The notes below the pieces were generated by a model, which saw only the letters and a program-made list of their open reading frames with translations, searched no databases and had not been told where the DNA came from. Below are positions 49,501 to 62,060 of a stretch of DNA of 64,000 nucleotides, in pieces (position 1 is the stretch's first letter; each line of letters starts with the position of its first letter). The DNA lies in the NCBI GenBank assembly GCA_004794785.1, contig SJOL01003010.1, positions 5,764 to 69,763 on the forward strand, written 5' to 3'. The DNA is from Opisthorchis felineus. Taxonomy: Eukaryota > Platyhelminthes > Trematoda > Opisthorchiida > Opisthorchiidae. The position numbers and the translations under genes are program-made.

Positions 49501-52500
49501 GTACACAACCTACCAAACTAAGTTCGCGTATGGTGAAGTAACTTACCGGCAATAAGAGAAAAGTATATTGATGCTCCAAGCTCTGTTACATAAGTCTGTT
49601 CATTGAGAACTTGTTGGGAGTTTTCCGAGATATCAGAAACGGGAAGACCACAGATGAAAGTATACAAAGATTCGGCTGACTGCTTGTTACACTTTCTACT
49701 GTATTTCACAGATATTGAGGAAAATATCGCGGCTCCTGGTACACTGTATACAGTCAGCCCACCGCCTAAACTTAGGACTGGAATTCATAATTCATAATTT
49801 ATTAAGGCAGTTGCACTCAGATTTTCTTACAATAGAGCATCTGCCATCCATAAAATTGTGGTCAGCTACAACCGTAGTTACTCAAGTTCAGTGAACGTCA
49901 TCAATCAGCTGGAGTCCATATTGAAATTTAAACTTTTCCCGTGACTGCAGGTGCTTGGGCGCTTCAACAGTTCACATCGATTCACAATTATACACTGCAG
50001 TCGGGTTCGTAACCTATGCGTGACGTCTGTGTGTTGCCTTGGCAACATCTAAGCTATCATACTATGACTCTAAAATTGAGCCCGCGAGACCGAATCTACG
50101 TCTCTGGTAGTCTGTATTCGCTAAGTGCTGGATTCGGAGGTATACGTCTTGACAGAGAATGGTTTTGGGAAGCGCTCCACAATCAGGCATACTATCGATC
50201 GTCATTACTTCACGGAGAGAGGTTCATCCATTACTGATGGATGCAGCTCAAGATGAAGCGCCTCCTCTTTGTGTGCATACCCAAATAAAAAGGATTCTTT
50301 CATCCAACAGTCTCATGTCTGAACGACAAGGCTGAATCCAGGATAACTGAAATTCCTTCGGTTTATAAACTTAAGACAGCTCACCCAAATTGAATTGTTG
50401 AGTTAAGTTGCTACCGAAGTTTTTTTTGTTAAGGTGAAATCTTGGACGAGGGAAAACTGACCGCAGTTCCCATGACACTCTTGAAGATCAAAAACTTCCG
50501 AGAACTCGGCAAAACTTCTAAGTTGTTTCCATTACTACAAATTGGAGGTCTCCGAAAGGAGATGCCTTAGAGAATCGAGCGTCCTGCTCATCCCTAGCTT
50601 GAACTAGATTCAGTAGCTAAGTCAGCTCCCCGTTACTAGAAAGTTATTTGTAGAATACATGACTGGCATGAATCTTTCAAGCAGTTCGTATCATTAGCAC
50701 TTCGCGTCTGATGGTAGCGCTGAATTGCGGCCTACGAATGACTGCACTTACAGCGGCTAAGTCCACAGTACCCGACGATCGGCTACATCCCCTTGTGTGA
50801 CTTGTGTGTGATCCGCGCTTCGTGGTCATACCAACGGATCAAAGAAGAAGTCTAAGCAGTATGTCTCGACAACCTTGACCACGGCACTGTATTTTTCGTC
50901 TTTTATCCATATTTATAACCATACTTTCCAGCTGAGACATTGTCGACTGCGTTTTTTTCCATAAAACCGCTAGTATCATGCCGCCAATCGCTCCGTAGTA
51001 TCTAGGCTGTTCTTTTACAAGCTTCATTATGGTCTAGCCAAAACGGGCTAGTATCCTCTGAAACGCCATAAGAGACCAAAAAATGGGCAAGCAGTTTTCT
51101 ACTACCACAGCAAACTGATCAGACGAAACGCAGGACCATACAGTGCGTTGCAGAGACGACGTATTAAGCATGAATGTTTTCTGGGCTGGCGTACTCTCAC
51201 TTAGACCATGCGATATACATTGAACTTCCCGGATCATAGTTCCAAATTCACTCTCCAGATAACCTGAATGGAATAACGGGAATCAAAATAAGTGTTATCT
51301 AATCAACCCAAATGATCGGGGCATCCTTTTCTAGCATCCACTGAATTTACAACAATTTCTATTGCCCTAGTCTTCTTTGAAATCAAAACAAACAAATCCT
51401 GTCGTATCAGGAAGGTGACCGTGTTTCGGAATAAAAAAAACAAGTACCCCATGTCGAAATGCATGTTAATCACACTACTGATCAGCCACCCGTAGTTAAA
51501 CAGTAGTGTTCATTGACCAGGATGCGGGTCTGGATCACCCTAGCCATTCGTGTGAAGCGCGATGCTGATTCTTTCCACCAAAGGCAAGACAGTCAGTCTC
51601 TTGGCTTTTCATCATCACGGCTTGTCTCCACTTGCACGCAACTTCAATATGTTCTCAATTCTAACAAAAAACTATCCCTCTTGATTGAGGTGCACAGTGA
51701 TACGGGTGCACGAGAAAAGTCAGTACATTGGCTGGAGTAAGTGGGTAAAAACCTGAAGATCACCTTGCTATTTTCACTGTTGAATCGGATAGGTTGGGTC
51801 ATGTGAGCATAGAACAGTGTTTCCTTTCCACTCGGAATGATCAGTACCGCTTAGTAGACAGACAAAAGTAGTAGCGGCGAATATTCTCATGATACTCTCT
51901 CTTAGGAAGGACCCTAGGATGCCCGTCTTAGGAAGGAACGATGTTTCGGGGAGTAGAAGAAAATCAAATGCTAGTTGCTTCAAAGAAGCAACCTGTTTTT
52001 TTTACAATCCTGAGAAGCGCTCTTTGATATGGCTTATTGGATTAGTGCTGGTTTATGGCTAAAGCTTACGCCATCGAAATAAAATCAGCGGTGACAGTAA
52101 CACCAATGCTTCACTGCCGCACAGATGCAAACGCCCTTTTGTCAAAACAAATACGGAGGTAATCAAATGGTACGTCCGAACAACTATTCAGTTGTTTGGA
52201 ACCAAATCGGTGGAAAAAATTCTACCGAAGTTGGTTGCGTTGTCTGGCCTCAAAAATTCTGTGTGACTTTTGTTCAATAAAACGTGTCTATCCGATTACA
52301 GTCTTCACCTCCGGATATTTTGCAAGGACAAGAACCCCAGCAGAGATATGTTCCAGCGAGACACCCTAGAGATATGTACTTCAATAGGAACTTTTTCGGG
52401 GACGAGTATTTCTATCCACCTCAGTTAGAGTAAATGTGAAAAGCTATAAAATTCAGTATACAGAGTACGCTACCTAGTCGACTTGGTTCTCTTGCTGAAA

Positions 52501-54008
52501 ACCGTTGGCTTGCTTCCACGGCCGGCGGGAAAATCCAAACTTTCTCTCACCTGATCAGCGATCTGCTGATCACCGTTTCCCGCTATCTAACCCACCTACC
52601 CGCTGGTGCACGCAGCAGCAACTGTGCGCACGAGAACCACGTGTGTGTCACACTCCCACCTCTTGATTGTGAAACCCTTCCGCCTACGCTGCACAATGGC
52701 ATGTGCGCACCGTATCCTATCAGCTCCATTGCCGAACTCCACCGATCGATCAGTCAACGCGGCTGTCACACTTGCTCGTCCTGTCTCGTTTTCTCGTTTC
52801 ATGGTACGTCTGGGGTGGTGGAGCTTTGGGCGCGCTAGTGCCCGACCCGTGTAACATGTCAGGGCTTGGTGCGATTACTGCCTTGACAAAACGAGCAATC
52901 CATATGCACCGTTGCTGCGCTCAGGTCTTAGCCAAGCGGGCGACTGAACGTGCATACAAGTCGGCTGGCCAGGCAATCGTGGAGGGGAGGAAGCCTGGTG
53001 TTCGGACAATTGAAGGGGTTGGAGCGAGTTGTTCTGTCTGTATCTGGGTTGGCATACTCGTACACTGTGCCGTCTCTGACAGGAGCGTTTGTGTGCACAA
53101 ACATACAAACAGACTGTGTGGTTGAGAGCGACGCACCTCGAGTTTTGTGCGACGCTCATTGCCCGGTTGAAAAAGGTTAGCTTGCCTGAAACACTTGCGT
53201 GCTGGAAACATAAATTTCCTTTCGATTGCGGATGTCTGCCTGCATGACCTTTTGGGCGCGTTGTGCTAGTTTATCGTTGGGGGTAACAAGTCAGCTGATT
53301 GCGTAAACGAGAACAGTGGAATGTCTGCGGACTCGCACGCGTCTGCCTGGGTAAAATCAGTTTACCGCCCTTCTGGTCCACTTGTTCTCTAACTCGGTCA
53401 ACCTAATTTTCACTATATCTCTCACTTACATTCTCCCTTGTGTATGTTCTCGTTAACTCCCACATCTACCCTCCCTTTTCACCCGTAAATGTCACTTCAA
53501 CGAGATGAAAACATTCAGAGCATTTTTCATCCGCCTAAACCTCATCAGCCGAACTAAAAGATGATGGATCCTAAGTTCACTCTGAGGAATCCGTATGGGT
53601 CGCGTTCATAACGCACAACCTAGTTTGGTGTGCGTTGTGAAACAAAGTTCTCTGTGTAGATGTGTGAGGTGTGTGCTTCTCTGATTGTACTTATACTTAT
53701 TAGATGGGATGAATTATTGTGATTTCCTCAATAGAAATTGAGAACGGAACAGGATGCAGATGGTCGTCGATGTCAGTCTTATTCTGTGTGACCAATATTA
53801 CTGGTGATATGTGAGAGATGGATTCGTCTGCATCTATTATACCAGATAGATCATTCATTGGAGCACTTACGTAGATACGCCACCGTCTGTCTCATTCTCA
53901 ATGCAGTGGCGATAGGAGTAGACGATAGTATGGAGGGCGCTATGTAATCAAGCTTAGTTTATTGCTCATAAACTGAAATTCTCCTACTGACTTGTTTTTA
54001 ACCTTTAG

Positions 54009-54836
54009 GTCAAGAAATGGTTCGCAAATAAACGAGCACGTTCTTCCTCCAGTGGTTTACCCAAACCAACACCACCAATGGCACCGGATTCTTCACCCGA
54101 TCCGTCGGCAGCGGCCGCAATTGTGGCCGCTGCAATGGCTGCTGCAACGTCGGAAGTTACCACAACGGACAACGCCCACTATGTCAATTCAGTTGGTCGT
54201 ACTACCACTCCAGATAGTCTGGCACAAGCAACTGCTACCCTTATAAACAATACAAACTACAGAGAAGAAGCTACACTGGGTTCAGAGGAGGGTGCTCATG
54301 TCGGTGATTTGTCTGTTACCCAGTCTTGTGGGTCCGTTGGAATGGCTTCCTCCACCTGTACAGAGGATGATGATCCACCTCTCACTGTTGTACTTGAAAC
54401 GAAGGTTAACGCCTACAAGAGTCCTGAGCAGCTGGATCATGACAATGGAGCTCCTGCGGAACCCAGTTGTTTGGAGCTCATCCAGGACGCACTGACACTC
54501 ACAAGTTCCGATCATTCTCCCTCTGATCCCGTCAAACCGAAGTCCACTAATAGTGGAACAGCAGACTCTGCTGCCTCTCCTCCAACTTTACAGGTACACC
54601 TTACTCCTCGAATGATATCCCCACAGAATGCTGGCATAGTAAATTCCGGTTATGACAGTGGTGAGCTCCCTGATGAGGCTAATCTTCCAGAGGAAATTCC
54701 ATCTTCGGCTTCAAACGATTGTGCAACTAGTCAGTCCTCTCCATGTACACAAGAAGTGCAGGCCCGTCAGGAAACGCTTCGATGCCCAAAATCCAAAGGG
54801 ATGAGGAACCGAGGAGTTACTTTGGATGCAAGCTGA
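54009..54836 (+). CDS. Terminal coding exon 6: homeodomain recognition helix and C-terminal tail
   Basis: The acceptor TTAACCTTTAG ends at 54008, and the frame begins VKKWFANKRARSSSSG, completing homeodomain helix 3 with Trp48, Phe49, Asn51 and Arg53. The tail has a Pro stretch (KPTPPMAPDSS), an Ala-rich helix-like run (SAAAAIVAAAMAAATSE) and then an acidic Ser/Glu/Asp-rich region. It ends in TGA at 54834-54836, giving 275 codons. An internal CAG/GTACAC at 54591-54592 could act as a donor, but the frame stays coding-like beyond it, so I read through. No zinc finger follows, unlike ZEB or teashirt proteins. In the model it is residues 1450-1724. Ala-rich and acidic tails are common in repressors and activators respectively; which applies here cannot be told. 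Confidence 0.9.
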   Translation, partial: VKKWFANKRARSSSSGLPKPTPPMAPDSSPDPSAAAAIVAAAMAAATSEVTTTDNAHYVNSVGRTTTPDSLAQATATLINNTNYREEATLGSEEGAHVGDLSVTQSCGSVGMASSTCTEDDDPPLTVVLETKVNAYKSPEQLDHDNGAPAEPSCLELIQDALTLTSSDHSPSDPVKPKSTNSGTADSAASPPTLQVHLTPRMISPQNAGIVNSGYDSGELPDEANLPEEIPSSASNDCATSQSSPCTQEVQARQETLRCPKSKGMRNRGVTLDAS

Positions 54837-57827
54837 AATTACTGAACTCCTCAGCGTATTTGAAACAAGAGCCTATTCTTCTCAGGCTATTAAGCTTTTT
54901 GACCCTTCAAACTTTGGGGTATTTGCTTATTACTTACCGACTTAGCAGATGCGTGTAAACTCAGTCCACAGCTGGAAGATTGGTCAGTAACCAAAATCTC
55001 AGTTATTACAGGCAAACCTGTGAAACCACCTTCGACCTCAGGTTACCTGTTTCCGTCCGGGTAACCCACTGTTTATTAATGCCCTCTCATTTGTAATTTT
55101 GCCGAACATCCCACTATCCCCTAATGTGCATGAGCTATAATGTTTTTCGACTTTTAACCAGCTACTTATGAGCAGTCGGATAGTCAACTCCGATTCCCAT
55201 GTTCGCATGCTGACAGTTCGAGTTCACGTCAACACTTAATTACTGTAAATAGTATCCCCTTTTTATCCAAGCCCAAGGATGTACTATCACTTTTATTCCC
55301 GTGCTTTCGTTTCTATCCCATAATCGTCCCCCTTAGTGTTTTGTTGATGCTTTTCTATGCCACTTGACGGTAAACGCGCTAAAGTCGTGTTGGAAATCAT
55401 CCAGACCGCTCACTGACCAACTCACTCACTCACCCAGCAAACAACTCGTGTTTTCTAGTCCTCCTGCAACCGCTTTGATTTTTGCCTTGAACTTGAACCC
55501 CCCACCGACTCACCTACCAGTGGAAAACAATGTGTTATTGTATCGAATGTGGCTTACATTTCAGAATTTTTCGGCGGAATCGATTCCGCTTGCCTTTTTA
55601 CAAACAAACTACAAGTCATCATTCATTGTCTTGCAACTTAGCTTGAGGTTTTCGTGACCGATTCCCTTCCATGCTCGTAGAATGGATGCTACATGCGGGA
55701 ACAAAGAAAATTGACGAGAAATGCAAAATATCAAATGTGCGAAAGCGTAGCTCTATGTATTGGGTTCAGGGGATAACAATGTACAAGATATCTAGCAAGT
55801 GTGACACGAGTTTCAGTCCCACTGGTCGATACCTGTTCCCCTTAAGAATGGCTAGTGCTGTATCTGCACCGCTCCCAAAGGAGTTCATAAAAATTGCTAT
55901 GACCAAAGCTAGAATGGCGGATGCCACAATCGTTGTTTTGACGAAGCAACTATTACTTTCACAGCACCATCGAAGTGGAATTGATAGGTTATTAATACAC
56001 GCATATCACACCGCAAGAACTACTATTAAAATTCCCACTAGATCCGAAGCAACTTGATCATCAGTTTGATGAGTACTTCGTTTTGGTGATAAATTAACAC
56101 ACATCCTCCACAACACCATAGCGGTAAGCTTTTGCCTAAGAGAGTTTCAAAAAGGCAAAGAAGTCATTGCCTGATAACGAGAACTTTGTCAAGCAATACC
56201 CGACTACATAATTTACAGGCGCTCACGCATCATTTACGTATTTTAACAAGTTTAAAGTTTAAATAAGCAATCTAATCTACACATCCAGTTGCTTCCACTC
56301 CATTGTGAACATTTGTTCTCTCCAGTCGATAAAATCCGGAGAGGGAAAGCCCACTAAGCACCAAACCGAACCTGCTGAAAAGTAATCAGGTTCAGCTGCC
56401 TTTATGGGGTCTTCTTGTGTGCGATTGAGCGATTGTGTAGGCAGAACTGTAAGCAGCAGTTCACATTTTTGCGTAACCCACTACCAAAAGTTAGGTATTT
56501 AACTCAAGAAGATCCATCATTTAGACTACCGGCTTGTAGGAGCTCGGTGTAGAATGAGGCTTGGGACATGAGGTTGGCCTGAACCTTTCCCATCAATTTT
56601 TTCGTGAGCACATCCGTTTCCGTTTCCACACCTGAATTAAAACGTGATAATCGTTTTTCCGCGGGGTGTGGGGCTTCACATGACTGACCTCTCTATGTCC
56701 ACCGGAGAAAGCAGGGTCAAAACGCACCCTTGCTGACAGCATCCGGTTTGCCCATAATGGAAAAAAATCGACTAAGCTTGTGGACAGGGTTGGGTAGGTT
56801 CATGACATCTTGGATTATTTCAGTCAACCGATCAGTATCAGCAAACTAGACGTAGGCGACTGTGAGCACAGGACGTAGAAATGGTGTGGATAAGACAAAG
56901 TTAGAACCCAGGATGTTCGGAAGGGGGGAGCTCATAAAATTGTGAGCACCAGGAGTGAGGCTGAAAACTCAAGTCGCGGTATTTAAAGCATACAGTCTAA
57001 ATGGGAACACAGAATTTTGTTTATAAAATTATGTAACGCAGCTATTAAGGTTCAGTATCTAGTTTCTGCCGAAAAGCTCGGTTTAGAGTGGAACACCTTG
57101 ATAGAGACGTTCTTATCCACACCTATATAATCATTCAATATAGTTTCTGTCTAAAGCTATTGTCAACAACGCGTGACTCTTTCCTTTATTAGCCTTACTC
57201 TTTTCCGTTAATTCTAAACCATTATGTGTTATCCTATATACATCTAACTGGTCAAACTATCCCCTCTGATGGATAGCGGCCTCTGTAACATTTCCCCTGT
57301 TGTCGATGTTCAATCTGTCTTTGGTGGTTGAGTGAGAATGAGCCTATTCCATGAATACTGTTGCCCGACAAAAGATGCATCAGGTGAAAACACTGAACAG
57401 GTGATACACAGCTCATAGACAATTGACGTTGCTGTAACGTGAAGAAAGAGGGCGCTTCCGGAAGTAACAGTCAGGAAGACATATGATTACTTTCTACTTG
57501 TGTCTTGATGCACTACAGTGTGCATAGTTAATCACAATGAAGTGTCTACTATGATCCAAAGCACAGTAATCCTGATCAAGAGAAACTCTCAAGGGGAAGA
57601 ACGGCGTTTGGCCTCCCCTTGGAATTAGCCTCTATATTGTGGAGACCACACAATTCACCGACAATCCACCTAGGCCGTTTATCATTCGTTTGTGGAAGTG
57701 GGCTGCACAGGGGCTGGGAAACATGTAATCGTTCACATTATGTGACTGTCTCGCTGCAGGCCTGCTGCAATACTGTAACACCAGACGACCTGTTCTTCAA
57801 ATTACGGGTCTTGAAGCTTGTTCAAGC
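54837..57827 (+). other. 3' flank and probable 3' UTR
   Basis: No clear coding sequence. I saw no AATAAA in the first 1.2 kb; ATTAAA occurs at 56025-56030, so the polyadenylation site is undecided. The frame at 55671-56057 is unassigned. Confidence 0.4.
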
Positions 57828-58328
57828 ATGTCCGTCAAGTGTTTTGTTCGAATGTTGCAGCTCCGTTTATTATGCGAGTTCGCGGTTTGTCGCCTAGTTC
57901 AGCCTTTCCATTTGAGAACGTGGCAACAAGCGAAACACATACCGTCTGAAGCGAAATTCGTCTGTCTACCTTGGGGGGAGGGCACGAAAATCAGCTGCAT
58001 CGAGCCAATTAACAATGTTATCAACCAAGTTCGTCTATCTAGATACCCTGAATACCGCAGTTGCATAACTGCGTCGATGGAGCTTGAGAGGTCTAGTCAA
58101 ACAAAAATCATCGCAATCAGTTTTCTTCCGAGATCCTATGGTCACAGAAGGTTTTTCCACACATTCGTTCACCAAAGAATAAGTAGCCATCGACTAACCA
58201 TCAGGTCACATCATCAGCAGTTCCAACATTTGCACAGAAGACCAGATAATATGGCTTTCAAGCCCCGCACTGTTAATGTATGGGCATTGAGTTACACGGT
58301 ATCCGGCTGGTATCTGGCCCCCGTATGA
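57828..58328 (+). other. Unassigned 166-codon ORF, possibly a retroelement remnant
   Basis: The longest open frame in the 3' flank. It contains KFVCLPWGEGTKISCIEPIN, which loosely resembles the 'V.LP..G..S..I...I' stretch between the reverse transcriptase and the GIY-YIG nuclease of Penelope-like elements. No catalytic motif is visible, and it lacks any exon structure I can support. It could equally be chance. Confidence 0.22.
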
Positions 58329-61297
58329 ACTTAAATTCTAAAGCAAATGAAGGTGGTATCATGAAGGAGAGCACAATTAAATGGATTGGAACGATCCATC
58401 AGAGCTTATGATGGACGGGTCATGTTCACAGACCGTTAGTGAAGTTGTTGCCTTAGCTGAACAGACAGATACATGTCCAGCTCTCCTAGTGATTCACCCT
58501 CGTGTGTGTGCCAGTGATGGGTGGCTTGTGTACATTTTTTGGCGAATAACTTAGGACAGAAACGGTGTTACGCAATTTCCCACGGAAGGGCTGCACTTTG
58601 ATGGAGGAATTAGTTCAATGCCATCCTGTATGGTCTGCTCACTATCTAATGTGCTGGCAAAATGGTGGAACGCCTACATTGTTTAGACGCTCAATTGAGG
58701 TTCCCGTGATATACCAACAGCAGAACTGATCGCACCACACCGGTGTGTTGTTCAATTGATTTTAGTTGGTGTTTTCTCACCATGGAAAACATCGCATAAT
58801 AATGGTGTTTGGGATTCTCCGTCCTATGGTATCGAACATTAAGAACTAGTAGGAGTAGGGGAGTGAAAAAACTAGAGCAAAATCGCCGATGGTTTGCAAT
58901 AACCCAGTATGGCGGGGGGTTTAAGGGGACTATCCTTTTTGTAGGAGTGTTGCTTAAGAAGTCATTATCACGATTGTCCACGATTGTTCAAAAGATCAAC
59001 TGCATTCATTCAATTTAAATACCAGGGGTCAGGAATTGTGCAACACGTAACACCCTTCAAGCCAAGTCCATCCAAGCGACAGCCTAACTATACAGGTTAA
59101 TACCTGAATGCATACAATGTCGATAGGATGCCAATCGTAATCCATTTCATTTCACTCCTTTAAGACTTCCAAACTGTTTGGAGCTTTGCAAATGCGCATT
59201 CTACGGTGACACCGTTTCAAAAGCGTGCATCCAACAAGGACAGTCATCAAAACATACTCGTGGGATTCTGCTATCGTATGTCCAATTTGTTAAACATGCT
59301 GGTGTAACTCAACCCTGCATATCAATAAAAAGAGTCCTAAAACGGATCCATGTCGAAAGATTTGATCTAACCAAAGATATTTCTGTCATTTTCGGTTGGC
59401 TCATCTAATTCTCCAAAATATCAGACCCACTCTCACCCTGAGCCATGGGTGGATAGAACTGACAAGCTGTGAAAAATTACCGTATGAGGTTTTGTGACAT
59501 GACTGTCTGCTAAACATCACTCTAGTTTAAACAGCCTGTCTTGGCGCAACTATTCTGGTTGGTCCAGGCCAAACAGAGAATATGGCTTAACCTATCACTT
59601 TGGTTGTACCAAGACCACATAATACGCTTGATTAGTTTAATGCTAGATAGAGACGTCAATTCAGACTGAACCATAGCAGTTCCTATCGCCTACTCCCAAG
59701 TTATAACTGTAAGACAAACGAGCGTACTTATCATTGACGTAAGAAGAAGCTGAGGCTGCACGACCTAGCAGGGATGGCGAATCGACATACCGCTGATCAT
59801 CTAAACACTTGCACACTACAAAACACAAAAAAGATAAACATACCATCAGTGAATTTGTACACTCGTTTGTGTGCACTTACTGTAGATTGCATGAGAGAGG
59901 ACGGTTTCTTCCCGTCCCATTCTGTTTTCTGTCGTGACCCTATTGCTTTACATGAGTGAATGATTTTGGTAGGCGTTTTCTGGAAAGGGACACCGCCGTG
60001 TATTGATATTTCTCAGTACACACAGCAAAAATATGCTGACGTCAGACAAGGTGATCCAAAGAGGCCTAACAGATTGCTTGGGAACTTAAAAATGAAAGTT
60101 TCCCAACAGCCATTAGAAAACTTTTGAAATGGGGTCTGACGTTCGCTTAGTCTATGTGCACAGCAAAATTAACAGACATCAACCACCCACTCCTCCAACC
60201 CAAAAAACTGAACGGTAGTCTCAGTGGATTTTTAATCGTACTCGTACTCATGGCCAAACCTACTCAACTCGTGCGTCAGCTAATCGGTTATGAAGAGAAT
60301 TACCGGGGATGAAGTTCATCTTGATGGATAGCTTTGAATAGTATTGCGGCTGACGTCCAAAGCGCATTTAGTGATTTCGTGTTGGAAGAGTTACGATTGG
60401 AGGAATCCACAAGTGATTTTGCATGGTGTTATAGAAAATACCAGAACACTTGTAAGTCTCCAACACTGGTCAGAAGATAAATAACACTCATACGCTTAAT
60501 GTGAGTGAAATGTTCACATTCCACTTGCCAGTCAGACTGATTTTTTCTACGGAGGGAGGGTATGATAATATCGTCAAATACAACGGTCTTCTGAAAATAA
60601 CGCCCCCCAGGAATAGACTACTTTGCCCCAGTTCCTTGAACTGTATTGGACAAACAGGCGGAATATCGGACTCCCAAAAGCAGTGGGATATTTCGGCTGT
60701 TCCAACCCTTCTGTTTCTCAGTAGTGATCACACTTTTGCACAAATGAGGAGAAACGAAGACCGTTTGGTATAGCAGCTGATGTCCGCTCATCTATAGTAA
60801 GTCAGGATTCTCGAACGCAAGTTATAGCACTTTCGGTCAAATTCGGTACGCATTCCTCCTACTGATCGACAGGCTTGACTAGTGAACTTAACCTGCAAAA
60901 GAGTGGTCCCATGGCTCTGTGTTATCCAGCAACCCATGAGATATCATTTGGAGCTGGGCTCAATATAGGCTGGTCCAGTTATTCTTGTCTGGACTACGGA
61001 AGCTTTAAACCATTGTTGAGCTGAACCGCTATATGACCGTAAATCCAGCTGTTTTGACTTAGATCCATAGATAATCAACCACGGCATGAGAAACGAGAGG
61101 TTCCTATTCCTTAAAGATAAAATGAAGTCAGTTTTGCCCAGCTGAAGAGAAATCATGAGGCGTCCAAACTGATCTAAAGCTTTTCAGCATAAACATTGTG
61201 AGGATTGCAGTAGTTTGGGAAGCCAGATGACTTTTATTTTGTGTTGGCTAAAACTTGCGTGCGTAGATCATGTGCACCACAGATCGTCATTTCAGGC

Positions 61298-61298
<1 letters not shown>
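58329..61298. other. Stretch without supported genes
   Basis: Only short frames on both strands (for example 60501-60773 plus), none matching a family I know. AATAAA at about 59323 has no associated gene that I can see. Confidence 0.4.

Positions 61299-61350
<52 letters not shown>
61299..61350. repeat. (ATT)n microsatellite, about 17 units
   Basis: Perfect ATT/TTA repeat over 52 bases; it reads as poly-Ile in one frame, so the open frame 61215-61478 across it is not a gene. Confidence 0.95.
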
Positions 61351-61352
<2 letters not shown>

Positions 61353-62060
61353 GTTAACAACATCATCGACAGTACAATATCAACGGTAAACGCTGATGTT
61401 CCAATGCTGTACAAGCATAATTTATCTGAATCTCTTATTGTGAAGAAAAGAATAAAGGTGTGGGCGGAAGGGACTTAGTGTTGGCCAACCACAACACTCC
61501 ACTCCTACTCGTTACTTCGAGGCACGTAAGCGCGCTGTTTCATAAAATGTCCTTATCACCAGTGTCCAGCCCGAGAGAGCCTGGATGACTAGAAGCCCAT
61601 TGAAAAGACAAATGTCGCAGTTAAATAACACTATGCTATTCGACGCTATACACATTTTAGTTAACCGTGGGCACATTCTTCATCACAATGCCACTCGAGC
61701 CTTGGCAATACCACGCAACCATAATCCGTCTTATAAAACTGGATTGTAGGCCTGATCGTGCTGCCGTATAATCTAATCAGCTCGCTCTCAGAGCGGTTAC
61801 AAAGCCAGTTCCGTGTTTGTGATAAATCAGACCTTGTTGTTCTGATATTCCAGTCGTTGGAAAATCTCATGTCGCTGCCAGTCCAGATTAAATTCCCTCA
61901 GTCTGGAATCCTAGATGTGCGGCCCACAGCCATACATAGTTACTAGGTGATAGCCAGTCTTCCTGCTGTTCGCTTGCGTCCGACTAGATGAGAGTAATTT
62001 TGCCAAATTTGGTATACCCAAGAGTTTGTGTTCGACATAGTACTGCAGATAATGTTAGCA

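Larger units (their letters stand above)
45462..54008 (+). other. Intron 5 (8.5 kb), splitting the homeobox
   Basis: It runs from GTGAGT to TTTTTAACCTTTAG. It contains a SINE copy (about 46.04-46.33 kb), an ACTAT-type microsatellite, and two TG/CA-rich stretches (about 48.6-49.4 and 52.6-53.2 kb) that produce long but overlapping frames on both strands (the largest 48636-49241). No exon can sit here in the full-length message without breaking the homeodomain. Confidence 0.8.
45321..54056 (+). other. Split homeobox: TALE-like homeodomain (45321-45461 joined to 54009-54056)
   Basis: The 63-residue homeodomain is divided by an 8.5-kb intron between residues 44 and 45 (standard numbering, not counting the three loop residues), so SYSQ ends one exon and VKKWFANKRAR starts the next. 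Interruption at 44/45 is a recurrent homeobox intron position. The invariant Trp48, Phe49, Asn51 and Arg53 are all present, so DNA binding is expected. Position 50 is Ala, as in the Iroquois and Mohawk TALE classes, while Lys52 and Arg55 match PBC proteins (WFGNKRIR). Position 47 is Lys instead of the Asn usual in TALE classes. No PBC, MEIS or IRO accessory domain is visible upstream. Confidence 0.88.

Noticed and set aside
52703..53125. 140-codon open frame in intron 5
   Set aside because: Overlapping frames on both strands, biased composition, and an exon here would break the homeodomain.
61215..61478. Open frame across the (ATT)n tract
   Set aside because: Its length comes from a microsatellite reading as poly-Ile.
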